Source: an uncultured Bacilli bacterium
GTDB taxonomy: Bacteria > Bacillota_I > Bacilli_A > RF39 > UBA660
Length of the DNA stretch: 64,000 nt
Assembly: GCA_944371325.1 (NCBI GenBank)
Contig: CALVXO010000004.1
Span: forward strand, 1-64,000
Direction: 5' to 3'
This document shows positions 52,915-61,191 of the stretch, piece after piece. Numbering within the stretch: the stretch's first letter is position 1; each line of letters starts with the position of its first letter. The notes under the pieces are model-generated. The model was given only the letters and a program-made list of their open reading frames with translations, was not told the DNA's origin and searched no databases. A program made the translations under genes and the position numbers.

Positions 52915-53215
52915 AAATAAAATGTGTATGTTTTGTTTTCCATTTTTTTAAATCGATTGCAATCCAAAAAGAATAAATGCCTAATGTTATTATGCAAAGC
53001 AAAATCCATTTTATCCATGTACCAAACAATTGAATTGCATTACCATCAAATTGTAACCGCTTTCCATTTATTACTGTGTGACTTATTTCCTAATTATAAA
53101 TCATACAAATTGCCCAAGGAAAACAAATTCCAAATGTACAAATAGTAATTAAAAATCCCAGTATTCCCCAACCAATTAATTGCAGTAATCCTCCATCAAA
53201 ATATGAATTTTCCAT
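52913..53215 (-). pseudogene. DUF898-like membrane protein gene with in-frame TAG
   Basis: From the ATG at 53215 (AGGAGG site) the frame gives 41 codons (GGLLQLIGWGILGFLITICT, then CFPWAICMIYN), a TAG at 53090-53092, then 58 more codons in the same frame (INGKRLQFDGNAIQLFGTWI, then LGIYSFWIAIDLKKW) to TAA. The two parts join into one membrane protein of the kind with an HTVINGKRL-FDG motif, where a tryptophan before the ExxHTV segment is common. A TGG to TAG change at that codon would explain the break. It lies antisense to a spurious plus-strand frame. Confidence 0.78.
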
Positions 53216-53282
53216 AATTTACCTCCTATTTTTATTTTATCATATAAAAATACTAATAAACAAGAGAAAATAATTTAATAAA

Positions 53283-53312
53283 AAAAGAAGATATTTTTTT
53301 ATATCTTCTAAA
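53283..53312 (-). terminator. intrinsic terminator after hsp20
   Basis: Stem AGAAGATAT/ATATCTTCT with a T run on the minus strand. Confidence 0.8.
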
Positions 53313-53325
53313 ACATTCACAAACA

Positions 53326-53736
53326 TTAGTCTTCAATTTGAACATATTTCTTTTCAGCAATTTGTTTTTCTTCTTTTTTAGGAATTTCAAGATTTAAAGT
53401 ACCATTTTTAAAAGATGCTTTAATATCTTCTACTTCAATATTATCTCCTACATAGAAACTTCTTGAACATTCACCAAAATATCTTTCACGTCTTACAAAT
53501 TTACCATGTTCTTTTTCTTCTTCATTTTTACTCATTGTAGCATTTATAGTTAAATAACCATCTTCAATTGATATTTTAATATCATCTTTATTATAACCTG
53601 GTAAATCTACTAAAATAGAATAATTATCTTTATGTTCTTTAATATCTGTTTTCATTATTTTATTTTCTGTATAGTTCAAATCTCCAAAAATATCATCTAA
53701 CAAATTAAATTCATTTCTTCTTGGTAACATCATCAT
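53326..53736 (-). CDS. small heat-shock protein Hsp20
   Basis: A 136-residue alpha-crystallin-type chaperone. The alpha-crystallin domain runs from about residue 35 (DIKEHKDNYSILVDLPGYNKDDIKISI) to the end, with the conserved FKNGTLNLEIPK segment near residue 112. It holds unfolding proteins during heat stress. The start is placed at 53736, nine bases after GGAAGGA; the first in-frame ATG (53745) is too close to that site. A CIRCE operator upstream points to control by HrcA. Confidence 0.92.
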   Translation of the reverse strand: MMMLPRRNEFNLLDDIFGDLNYTENKIMKTDIKEHKDNYSILVDLPGYNKDDIKISIEDGYLTINATMSKNEEEKEHGKFVRRERYFGECSRSFYVGDNIEVEDIKASFKNGTLNLEIPKKEEKQIAEKKYVQIED

Positions 53737-53830
53737 ATATATCATCTTCCTTCCTTAATGTGTTATACGATTAGGATAGCACAAATATGAATAATTATAC
53801 CATGTAAGATCCTTTTTTTCTTACATTATA

Positions 53831-53836
53831 ATTATA
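53831..53836 (-). promoter_or_regulatory. -10 element of the hsp20 promoter
   Basis: TATAAT on the minus strand directly downstream of the CIRCE operator, whose bases would cover the -35 region. Confidence 0.5.
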
Positions 53837-53845
53837 GCACATATT

Positions 53846-53872
53846 TTAGCACTTTAAACAAAAGAGTGCTAA
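53846..53872. promoter_or_regulatory. CIRCE operator (HrcA binding site)
   Basis: TTAGCACTT, nine bases, GAGTGCTAA: only one mismatch from the CIRCE consensus. It overlaps the promoter of hsp20, so HrcA would repress this gene until heat shock. Confidence 0.9.
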
Positions 53873-53892
53873 AAAACATAATTTCCCATAAT

Positions 53893-54858
53893 TTATTCTA
53901 AATAATTAATATATTTGATTTGTTGTTTTTCAATCAATTCATAAATACTTAATTTGTTGTCATTCATATTAATACTATTTAATTTTATAGCAGTTATTTG
54001 ATTAGTGTTATAAGTCTTATAATAATAAATACCTTTAGTCGTATTTATACAACATGAATAAGTAGTTATATCATAATTGTTTTCTTTTGTTATTACACTA
54101 CCTCTTACCATAGCTACCGAATCTAAAATATGAAAAAATTGCGTTACTGAACTTTCTTCATCATCATTACAAACAGAATTTAATTTATTAAAAGCTACTC
54201 TTATAAATCTTGATGTAGGAGAATTATCCCCAGGTATTCCAATTGCTCCCATACCTTGCCCATAATTAACTAAATTAATTTTATTAGAAAAAGTATTTTC
54301 TCTATTTTTAGGGCTTAAATTAATATAATTATTTATATTAGTTAAATGATAAGAAAACTGTGGATTATTAGTTAATACACCTATTTTGTTATCGTATACT
54401 TTTAATCCTTCTTTTACTTGTTCAACTACAATACAATCATTATCATCACTTATCATCCAATGTAAATCAGCAAGTGGGAAATTATTAAATGGAATATTAG
54501 TTATATTAATATCATTAATAATTTCTTTTACTTCTTTAACACTTTTATAATTGCCTAAAATATATAAAATAAATTCATAAGGCGCTAAATTGATTTTATT
54601 TTTCATAGATTCATTATAATATGCATTATTAGGAAAATATAATCCTGCCATAGCTAATCCTTTTTCATTAGCCGCTTCCGCATATAAAGGATAATTATCT
54701 TCTACAGTAGCCATACCTATCATAGCATATTTAATATTTATATTTTTTATATTATAATTTCTAGGTATTATAGCAACTTTTTCATTAAACCTATATTCTA
54801 AATCTAAATTTCTTCCAAAATATTGATCTTTTGTTTTTAAATTAATACCTGTACACAC
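53893..54858 (-). CDS. bsh: bile salt hydrolase (conjugated bile acid hydrolase)
   Basis: A 321-residue Ntn-hydrolase of the choloylglycine hydrolase family. The start is a GTG (GGAGG at good spacing), giving Met-Cys so that Cys2 becomes the N-terminal nucleophile. Other active-site residues are in place: Arg16 and Asp19 (FGRNLD), Asn in AEAANEKG, Asn in GVLTNNP and Arg in SPTSRFIRVAF. It closely resembles the Clostridium perfringens enzyme as I recall it. It removes glycine or taurine from conjugated bile salts, which points to a gut habitat. No signal peptide. It follows the terminator of the MazG-like gene. Confidence 0.92.
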   Translation of the reverse strand: MCTGINLKTKDQYFGRNLDLEYRFNEKVAIIPRNYNIKNINIKYAMIGMATVEDNYPLYAEAANEKGLAMAGLYFPNNAYYNESMKNKINLAPYEFILYILGNYKSVKEVKEIINDINITNIPFNNFPLADLHWMISDDNDCIVVEQVKEGLKVYDNKIGVLTNNPQFSYHLTNINNYINLSPKNRENTFSNKINLVNYGQGMGAIGIPGDNSPTSRFIRVAFNKLNSVCNDDEESSVTQFFHILDSVAMVRGSVITKENNYDITTYSCCINTTKGIYYYKTYNTNQITAIKLNSINMNDNKLSIYELIEKQQIKYINYLE

Positions 54859-54883
54859 ATTATTCCTCCATTACATTATATTT

Positions 54884-54907
54884 AAAAAAGGAGTTATTTT
54901 ACTCCTT
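54884..54907 (-). terminator. intrinsic terminator after the MazG-like gene
   Basis: Stem AGGAGT/ACTCCT with a T run on the minus strand, closing the helicase-MazG transcript. Confidence 0.75.
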
Positions 54908-55208
54908 CTAAATAAATTTTATTTTCAAATCCACCACGTTTTAATCTTTTAACTTTAGCCACTTCAATTACATCATCTAAATTTTTACCTTCTAATTTAG
55001 CTAAACTAATCATTACTTCTAACATATCAGCTAATTCTTCTATCCTATCTTTACCACTACTATTTAATACTTCTTGATATTCTTCATATAATTTCTTTTC
55101 TAATTCTATTTTATATTCATCATCATTTAATATTCTTGTAATTGGTATTTCCCCATTATTTTTTATTATATCTGGAATATTATCTCTTACTAATTTATTA
55201 TAACTCAT
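54894..55208 (-). CDS. MazG-like nucleotide pyrophosphohydrolase
   Basis: A 104-residue all-alpha pyrophosphohydrolase: KLVRDNIPDII at the N-terminus, then EEYQEV and EELADMLEVM, the paired acidic helices (ExxE and ExxD) that bind Mg2+. It hydrolyses a nucleoside triphosphate to the monophosphate and pyrophosphate; the true substrate is unknown. It starts 4 bp after the helicase gene and is probably cotranscribed with it. MazG-type enzymes occur near defence genes, but also as house-cleaning enzymes. Confidence 0.88.
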   Translation of the reverse strand: MSYNKLVRDNIPDIIKNNGEIPITRILNDDEYKIELEKKLYEEYQEVLNSSGKDRIEELADMLEVMISLAKLEGKNLDDVIEVAKVKRLKRGGFENKIYLEGVK

Positions 55209-55212
55209 AATA

Positions 55213-58200
55213 TTACTCCGAAATTATTAATTCGCCAAGTTCATTCGATGTAATTTTCCCTAAATAATAATTTTCGATAAAATGCCATCGTTCTTTGTCT
55301 GTTTTTAATTTGGTAAAAAAATAGTTTAATATGGCAATATCGTTCTTATGTCTATTTTTAGCTTGTTCTATTAAATAATTATTATAATAAACTTTTCCTT
55401 CAACAATGTATCGTATTTTTTCAGGATAATTTATACGAATAAATATTTCTGGTTTATTACCACCTAAAATTTCAAAAGATACCAGTCCAAATAATAATGC
55501 AATATTAATTGCATCGTAGCGATTATCTCTTTCATTTATTTTTTTGTTAATTACTGCATCATAAGTTGTAAATTCATCACTATTAGAATATCTAATACTT
55601 TTTAAAAGTGGTGAAATATTTACGGTTTTTTCGGCAACACTTCTAAAATGACCTTTTGTTATTCTATACTTTATTTCATCATTTATTGTTCTTGTTTCGA
55701 AGAAAGTTGAAACAAATGTATCTCTATATTCTGATAACATATCTAGGTAGGAATTGGCTACAACTTTTGCCTTAAATCTATTGTTATATTTACATTCTAA
55801 TTTTGTAGCAAAGTCATCTTTTGAAAAAAAACTTCCTTCTATTTGTAATTCATTTAAAACATCTGAAACAATATTAATTTCATTCAAAATTCTTTCTTTC
55901 AATTGGGATAAAGGACTTCCATCAATTGTTTTAATTGTTATTTTATTTCTTAATTTAATAAATGGTCCAAACTGCTCAAATATCAAGTTTTTATTGTTAT
56001 TCAATTCGTATTTAAACTCACCAAAAGTTTTTTTATAATGTTGTTCTTCCCATAAATCTTTTAAATTTATTAAAAAGATATCTCCTGGATCAGTAATAAA
56101 AACTTGATCCTTATATTTTAAATCTAATTGTTTTGTCCTTCCACTTGCAATTTTTTTGAAATATTTCCCATATTTTGAATTTAATAAATTATTTTCCTGA
56201 GTTTTATCAACCATTGCAAAACATTCAGTAAACATATTCCTAGCTCTTGTAACAATTGGTTTACTTCCTTTATATCTATTTGCCAAATCCATTTCGATCG
56301 TTAACAATGCAGATTTTATTTTATTTTCTAATTGATCTTCATCACATTTTGAAAAAACAGGTCTAAACATATCTGGAGTAACCATAAGATTATATTTCTT
56401 TTTAGAATCATATATATTGATAATTATATTTAATATTTTTTGAATTTGATAATTATGTAATGCCGACATTCCATATAATGTTTTCATATAATTTAAATCT
56501 CTATCATAATAATCACAACTAGCAACTCCATATAATATATCTTCACTTCTTGCTACACGTCCAATTTCTTGAACATAATCATTTAAATTACCACTTGCTG
56601 CATAATGATATACGTTTTGAATATCTTTTATATCTATACCCATACCAAAAGCTTTCGTTGCAAACATTATTTTTTTTATATTATCTCTAAACTCCAACAT
56701 ATTTGCATTTTTAGATTCATTACTTATTTTTCCTCCACCTGTATATATAGAAAAATATTGTTTTAGATCTTTTAATTCTCCAAATCCTTTTACAGAATTA
56801 GCCATGTATGCATCATATGCAGTATTAGCATATGGGAAATATACAATTGTTTTTTCATTTTTCTTAATATATTCATCAAGTTTTTGCTTAAATGTAAAAT
56901 TTTTCTTTTCAATATAAGCATCTTGATTTACAGTTTTTTCATCACTATAATCCTTAATATCAAACTTAATATCATCTCTAATTACCTTACCAAAATAAGT
57001 AATAGTATCCCTTAAATTCAAACTGTTTTTTATATCATTTACATCATCGTATTTACCACCATTAACCGCAGTAGCAGTAAAAGTACAAATTGGAAAGCAA
57101 TATATAATTTTATTTTTATCTTTTAATCCTTTTGAATTTCTTACTTTTCGTAATTTATTTAAGTAAGAGCCTAAATACCAATAATCTGGTCTAAATCCTT
57201 TTCCCCAAGTTGACACAATATGAGCCTCATCTACAATAACCATTCCAATCTTTCGATCTCCAATTAATTGATCAATCGAATAGGATAATAAAGTTTCTGG
57301 AGCTAAATATAACAAATTTATTTTACCTTCTGAAATATTTTTTACAATATTCTTTTTTTCAATAGGATTAATAGACGAATTAAGTCTTTCAGCTGCCAAA
57401 TAACCTCTTTCATGGAGATTTCTTACTTGATCATTCATTAATTCAATTAATGGAGTAATAATAATAGTTAAAAGACTATATTTTTCAGCTAAATAAATGG
57501 CAGGCACCTGAAATATTAAAGATTTACCTGATCCTGTGGGTGCAGTCACAAAAATATCTCTATACCCACTTAACTTTTTTCCATTTGAATTTATTACAAT
57601 TTTTTCACATTCTTTTGATTTTTTTACCTGTTCTACCATATCAGCCATAATTTGAGTTTGATTAATTTTAATCATTTTATTGCTTAAATTAGGATTTTCA
57701 TAAAAATCCAAATCTCTAAATGTTTTAAATCCTGGAACTTTTAAAATATTTAAAACTATATTTTTAAATTCATCAGTCAAATCTTCTCTATATCCATACT
57801 TTTCATAATCAGTTATCAAATATGAATCACTAGTATTAATAAATGCGCAAAAACTTTTATAAAGATCTAAAACAATCTCACTTTCGCCCATTAATTTTAT
57901 GCCTATATTAGTATAATGATTATCCATTATTTCATTTATCTTTTCAATATATTGTTGTTTGTCCTCATTAATTTCATAAATAATTTCTGTTTTTAAATTT
58001 ACTTGCAATTTTTTTGGTGTAAAGTCATATTTATACTCTTTTTCAATATTGTCCATATCGTATTCCATATTGTTATAACTTACATAATAAGAGTTTGCAA
58101 TATAATAAACTTTATTATAAATTTTTGATAATTTAATAATATCATTATTTGGCTCTTTCAAACTCATTTCATTATTTACAATAAAATCATCCAATAATTC

Positions 58201-58512
58201 TGTATTGGTAAATTCACATGGATATATTTCAGGATAAATATTATTATATATTATTTTTAGTTTAATATTAAATGTTGACAAAATATTTTTCAAAGTTGCT
58301 CCATTATCATTAATACACATAAATACAAATTCTTCATATAATATATACCTATCATCTTTAATCATCATCAAAGATCTTAATAAATTTTGATAATACATAT
58401 TATCATAATTTAAAATATTTATTTTTTCATTCAAATCGTTTTTATATAAAGGCTTTAATTTCATTTTTATTATTTCTTCTCTTCTAAAGCCTTTAAGTAC
58501 AATCAGTTCCAT
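55213..58512 (-). CDS. RecQ-like DEAH helicase with long unique N-terminus
   Basis: A 1,099-residue SF2 helicase. Motif I is APTGSGKS (about residue 324), motif II VDEAH (about 427), motif III FTATA (about 478), and motifs V-VI GMGIDIKDI ... EIGRVAR (about 637-665). The VDEAH-IVSTWGKGFRPDYWYLG segment matches RecQ-family enzymes. The first ~310 residues match nothing I know, and the C-terminal ~400 residues lack clear RQC or HRDC domains. The start at 58512 has AGGTGAT. It lies downstream of the methyltransferase, HNH and helical-protein genes, which suggests a defence role; ordinary DNA repair is the alternative. Confidence 0.85.
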   Translation of the reverse strand: MELIVLKGFRREEIIKMKLKPLYKNDLNEKINILNYDNMYYQNLLRSLMMIKDDRYILYEEFVFMCINDNGATLKNILSTFNIKLKIIYNNIYPEIYPCEFTNTELLDDFIVNNEMSLKEPNNDIIKLSKIYNKVYYIANSYYVSYNNMEYDMDNIEKEYKYDFTPKKLQVNLKTEIIYEINEDKQQYIEKINEIMDNHYTNIGIKLMGESEIVLDLYKSFCAFINTSDSYLITDYEKYGYREDLTDEFKNIVLNILKVPGFKTFRDLDFYENPNLSNKMIKINQTQIMADMVEQVKKSKECEKIVINSNGKKLSGYRDIFVTAPTGSGKSLIFQVPAIYLAEKYSLLTIIITPLIELMNDQVRNLHERGYLAAERLNSSINPIEKKNIVKNISEGKINLLYLAPETLLSYSIDQLIGDRKIGMVIVDEAHIVSTWGKGFRPDYWYLGSYLNKLRKVRNSKGLKDKNKIIYCFPICTFTATAVNGGKYDDVNDIKNSLNLRDTITYFGKVIRDDIKFDIKDYSDEKTVNQDAYIEKKNFTFKQKLDEYIKKNEKTIVYFPYANTAYDAYMANSVKGFGELKDLKQYFSIYTGGGKISNESKNANMLEFRDNIKKIMFATKAFGMGIDIKDIQNVYHYAASGNLNDYVQEIGRVARSEDILYGVASCDYYDRDLNYMKTLYGMSALHNYQIQKILNIIINIYDSKKKYNLMVTPDMFRPVFSKCDEDQLENKIKSALLTIEMDLANRYKGSKPIVTRARNMFTECFAMVDKTQENNLLNSKYGKYFKKIASGRTKQLDLKYKDQVFITDPGDIFLINLKDLWEEQHYKKTFGEFKYELNNNKNLIFEQFGPFIKLRNKITIKTIDGSPLSQLKERILNEINIVSDVLNELQIEGSFFSKDDFATKLECKYNNRFKAKVVANSYLDMLSEYRDTFVSTFFETRTINDEIKYRITKGHFRSVAEKTVNISPLLKSIRYSNSDEFTTYDAVINKKINERDNRYDAINIALLFGLVSFEILGGNKPEIFIRINYPEKIRYIVEGKVYYNNYLIEQAKNRHKNDIAILNYFFTKLKTDKERWHFIENYYLGKITSNELGELIISE

Positions 58513-58562
58513 ATTATCACCTACCAAAATTATACCACATATTTTATTGTCAACTTAAACAT

Positions 58563-59411
58563 TTAAGAAAAAAATTCATTAAGTGCTTTTAAAAAAGCAT
58601 CATTATCAATATCATTTTTTAATGAAATAAATAATTCTTTTGTTTTACTTAAATCTTCATCATATTTATTGAAAAATTTCACATTATTATCCAAATATAA
58701 AAGGTTATTATATTTTTCAAATGTTAATTTACTATTTTTCAATTTTACGCCAACCAGAAAAAAATTAAACAGGAAACTTAAAGCCATATTTTCTTTATAT
58801 AAATAATGTTTTTTATCATTAGTAAAATATTTTAAACAACAAAAAAGTAAAACTTTAACAAAATAAAAGTTTTGATAGTTTAACATTTTTAAAACTTCTT
58901 TGTCATCATTATTTTTTATTTCAACAAGCGTAGTTACAAATAATGTACTATGCGTAAATTTGCATAATTTATCATATAACTCTGTAAGCATGTCCCCTTT
59001 TTCTTTCCTATTGAAGTCTTTAAATAAATCCATACTAATTTCATTTAAGTGAGTTTTAAATTTGTTAATTAATTTCTGGATCTTTGTATAATCTCTAGAG
59101 TTTTCATCATCAATAGATAAATTAATAAATTCATAATACACATTATCTTCGAATTGTAACATCATCCCAACAAGAATATATTCAAAACTAGATCTTAATA
59201 AAGTATTCGCATCTACTAATCTACCCGAGTTTAGTAAATACTCTATACTACTTAAAGTAGTATATGCTTGTGTGAGCAAACTTATTGTTTTCTTATATTT
59301 TACTCTTTTTTCTATGTTAAGTTTATTAATATTGTATTTAATTCCATCATTTAATGGCCTTATAAATTTTTTTCTTATTGCTCTGTTAATTTCATCATTA
59401 TTAATCTTCAT
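58563..59411 (-). CDS. hypothetical helical protein (possibly DUF5677-like)
   Basis: A 282-residue soluble helical protein with a segment LLNSGRLVDANTLLRSSFEYILVGMML that resembles DUF5677/AbiV-like proteins, in which a buried helix carries an RSxxE pattern. The similarity is weak and from memory. It is the first gene of the helicase transcript; 252 bp separate it from the HNH gene upstream, with an 8-bp inverted repeat (59450-59457 with 59479-59486) before its start. Role in the island unknown. Confidence 0.65.
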   Translation of the reverse strand: MKINNDEINRAIRKKFIRPLNDGIKYNINKLNIEKRVKYKKTISLLTQAYTTLSSIEYLLNSGRLVDANTLLRSSFEYILVGMMLQFEDNVYYEFINLSIDDENSRDYTKIQKLINKFKTHLNEISMDLFKDFNRKEKGDMLTELYDKLCKFTHSTLFVTTLVEIKNNDDKEVLKMLNYQNFYFVKVLLFCCLKYFTNDKKHYLYKENMALSFLFNFFLVGVKLKNSKLTFEKYNNLLYLDNNVKFFNKYDEDLSKTKELFISLKNDIDNDAFLKALNEFFS

Positions 59412-59449
59412 ATATCATTCCCACTTTATAGCTAAATTATCTAATTTTA

Positions 59450-59486
59450 TCTCTACAATAAATAGTACTAATTAAAAGTGTAGAGA
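59450..59486. repeat. inverted repeat in the defence-island spacer
   Basis: TCTCTACA and TGTAGAGA separated by 21 bases, 40 bp upstream of the 59411 start. It may be an operator. The rest of 59487-59663 holds nothing I recognise. Confidence 0.4.
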
Positions 59487-59663
59487 TTGTTTTCATATAC
59501 AAAAAAAGTCAATAATTAGAAACAATGATAAAATAATTTTAAAAATATCCAAAAGAAATCTAATTTAATGACTCAATTTAATTATACTTAATATACAAAA
59601 TTATTACAAAACTTTAAAAAATATATCACTTATATTTGTACTTACTTCTCGTGTGAAAATAAA

Positions 59664-61181
59664 TTATTTAAACTTATTAAATTTATTCATATTATTAAAA
59701 TTTTCCTCACGTCTTGATAAAAACAATTTTGATTTATCCGTTAAAATTTCCCTAGGTAATTCTTTATTATTGGTGCAAAGTTCAAAAAATGTTTTATCAA
59801 TTTCATTAGCATTTAATTTTATTATGACTTTACCTGTTTCAGACTCAAAACAATAAAAATTAGAATCAAACAAACCATGATGATTACTGCATAACCAAAC
59901 ACCATTATCTCCCGAATTTGCTAACATATATTTTTTATAAAATAATTCTGAGCTATGATCACTTTCAGAAGAAATTAAATCACTCATACAAGGATTAGAT
60001 AATATATCATTTATATCATGTGCATTGCATTTTTTTATTTCAGACACTCCCCATAAGTGCGCTGCCTCAAGAATATTTTCTATTTCACAGCCACATAAAT
60101 AACATTTTGTTTGAATTCCTTTTTTTCTAAGGTTGTTCTTAAATAATTCTTGATTTCTTATTGTTCCATTAGCTTTTGATATTTCATATTGATTAATTTC
60201 TCTTCTAATTTGTTGTCGGACTTCATCAGTCGTTTCGTATTCTTGATCTAATCCAATCTTTTCCATTAATTCAATAAGTGGTCCAGTAAAGCCATCCGTA
60301 AATTTAGGTACTTCTTGTCCTAATCTAAAATTATACTTTTCTGGCGCAAACATAAATTTAAGTTTTTTATTTTCTTTTTCAGCTAAAACACTTAATGTCC
60401 ACATTGTTAAAAAACTATCATATCCTTCTGCTGACAATGTTTTAAACGTATATATATATTCTTGATTTGTCAAATCAACAAATTTTTCCTCAGTTTCATC
60501 ATCTGTTTCTTTATTAATATCATATGAATAATCTATGCACTTTATATAAGAAGGAACATTCCCCTTATTTTTGTTAGAAATAAAACTTAAATCATTTGAA
60601 AATTTATTAAATGAAATATATTTAATGCCACTTTTAATTTCATCAAGACTAAATCCCATCTCAACATATTCATCAAATTTTATTTGATCTATATTCAATA
60701 CATCAAATCCTATTGTGGCTAATTTACGGTATATCATAAGATTAAATTTATCATGAGGATGGCTTTTATTTAAATCCAACATATAAAAATAGAGTTTTAT
60801 ATTTTTATTTATTTCTTTTTCTGTTAAATAATAATCAAATATTTTATTACATCCCTGTACAAAATATGTATTTGCGTGATAACCAGTATGACCATAATCA
60901 AAGTTAGGATTTTCTAATAATTTATCATCATCATATCCAGTATTACTTAATCCTACGATATACTTTATAATTCCATCTTCAATTATAGTTATTGTTCTTG
61001 AACTATTTTTTTTACTACGTTGACTTTGAATGGTTTCACCATCGAGTTCTTCTATTTGATATATTATTTTTTCTGGATTAATATTAATTCCGTTATTTTT
61101 ATAAGCCCTTTCAACTACGTCCTTATATATTTTTCTATACGTTTCTTTATACCCACTATATACCTTTGCTATTATTTCCAT
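59664..61181 (-). CDS. HNH endonuclease, probable restriction enzyme
   Basis: A 505-residue protein. The C-terminal domain (about 355-450) is an HNH nuclease: zinc-type CYLCGCEI, then the catalytic segment ILEAAHLWG near residue 370 and GVWLCSNHHGLFD near residue 427. This spacing is that of HNH domains at the C-terminus of type II/IV restriction enzymes. The N-terminal 350 residues are unassigned and presumably recognise DNA. It starts 10 bp after a fused adenine methyltransferase gene, the expected layout of a restriction-modification pair. GGTGGAG precedes the ATG. Confidence 0.8.
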   Translation of the reverse strand: MEIIAKVYSGYKETYRKIYKDVVERAYKNNGININPEKIIYQIEELDGETIQSQRSKKNSSRTITIIEDGIIKYIVGLSNTGYDDDKLLENPNFDYGHTGYHANTYFVQGCNKIFDYYLTEKEINKNIKLYFYMLDLNKSHPHDKFNLMIYRKLATIGFDVLNIDQIKFDEYVEMGFSLDEIKSGIKYISFNKFSNDLSFISNKNKGNVPSYIKCIDYSYDINKETDDETEEKFVDLTNQEYIYTFKTLSAEGYDSFLTMWTLSVLAEKENKKLKFMFAPEKYNFRLGQEVPKFTDGFTGPLIELMEKIGLDQEYETTDEVRQQIRREINQYEISKANGTIRNQELFKNNLRKKGIQTKCYLCGCEIENILEAAHLWGVSEIKKCNAHDINDILSNPCMSDLISSESDHSSELFYKKYMLANSGDNGVWLCSNHHGLFDSNFYCFESETGKVIIKLNANEIDKTFFELCTNNKELPREILTDKSKLFLSRREENFNNMNKFNKFK

Positions 61182-61191
61182 ACTCCACCGC

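Noticed and set aside
52924..53145. Plus-strand ORF of 73 residues
   Set aside because: It is the antisense of a better minus-strand gene with AGGAGG and family-like sequence.
50545..53215. Reassignment of TAG as a sense codon
   Set aside because: TAG ends aguA inside a terminator stem (1881), the exporter gene (13649) and the KAP gene (37762), and an intact prfA is present. Two broken genes fit nonsense mutation better.
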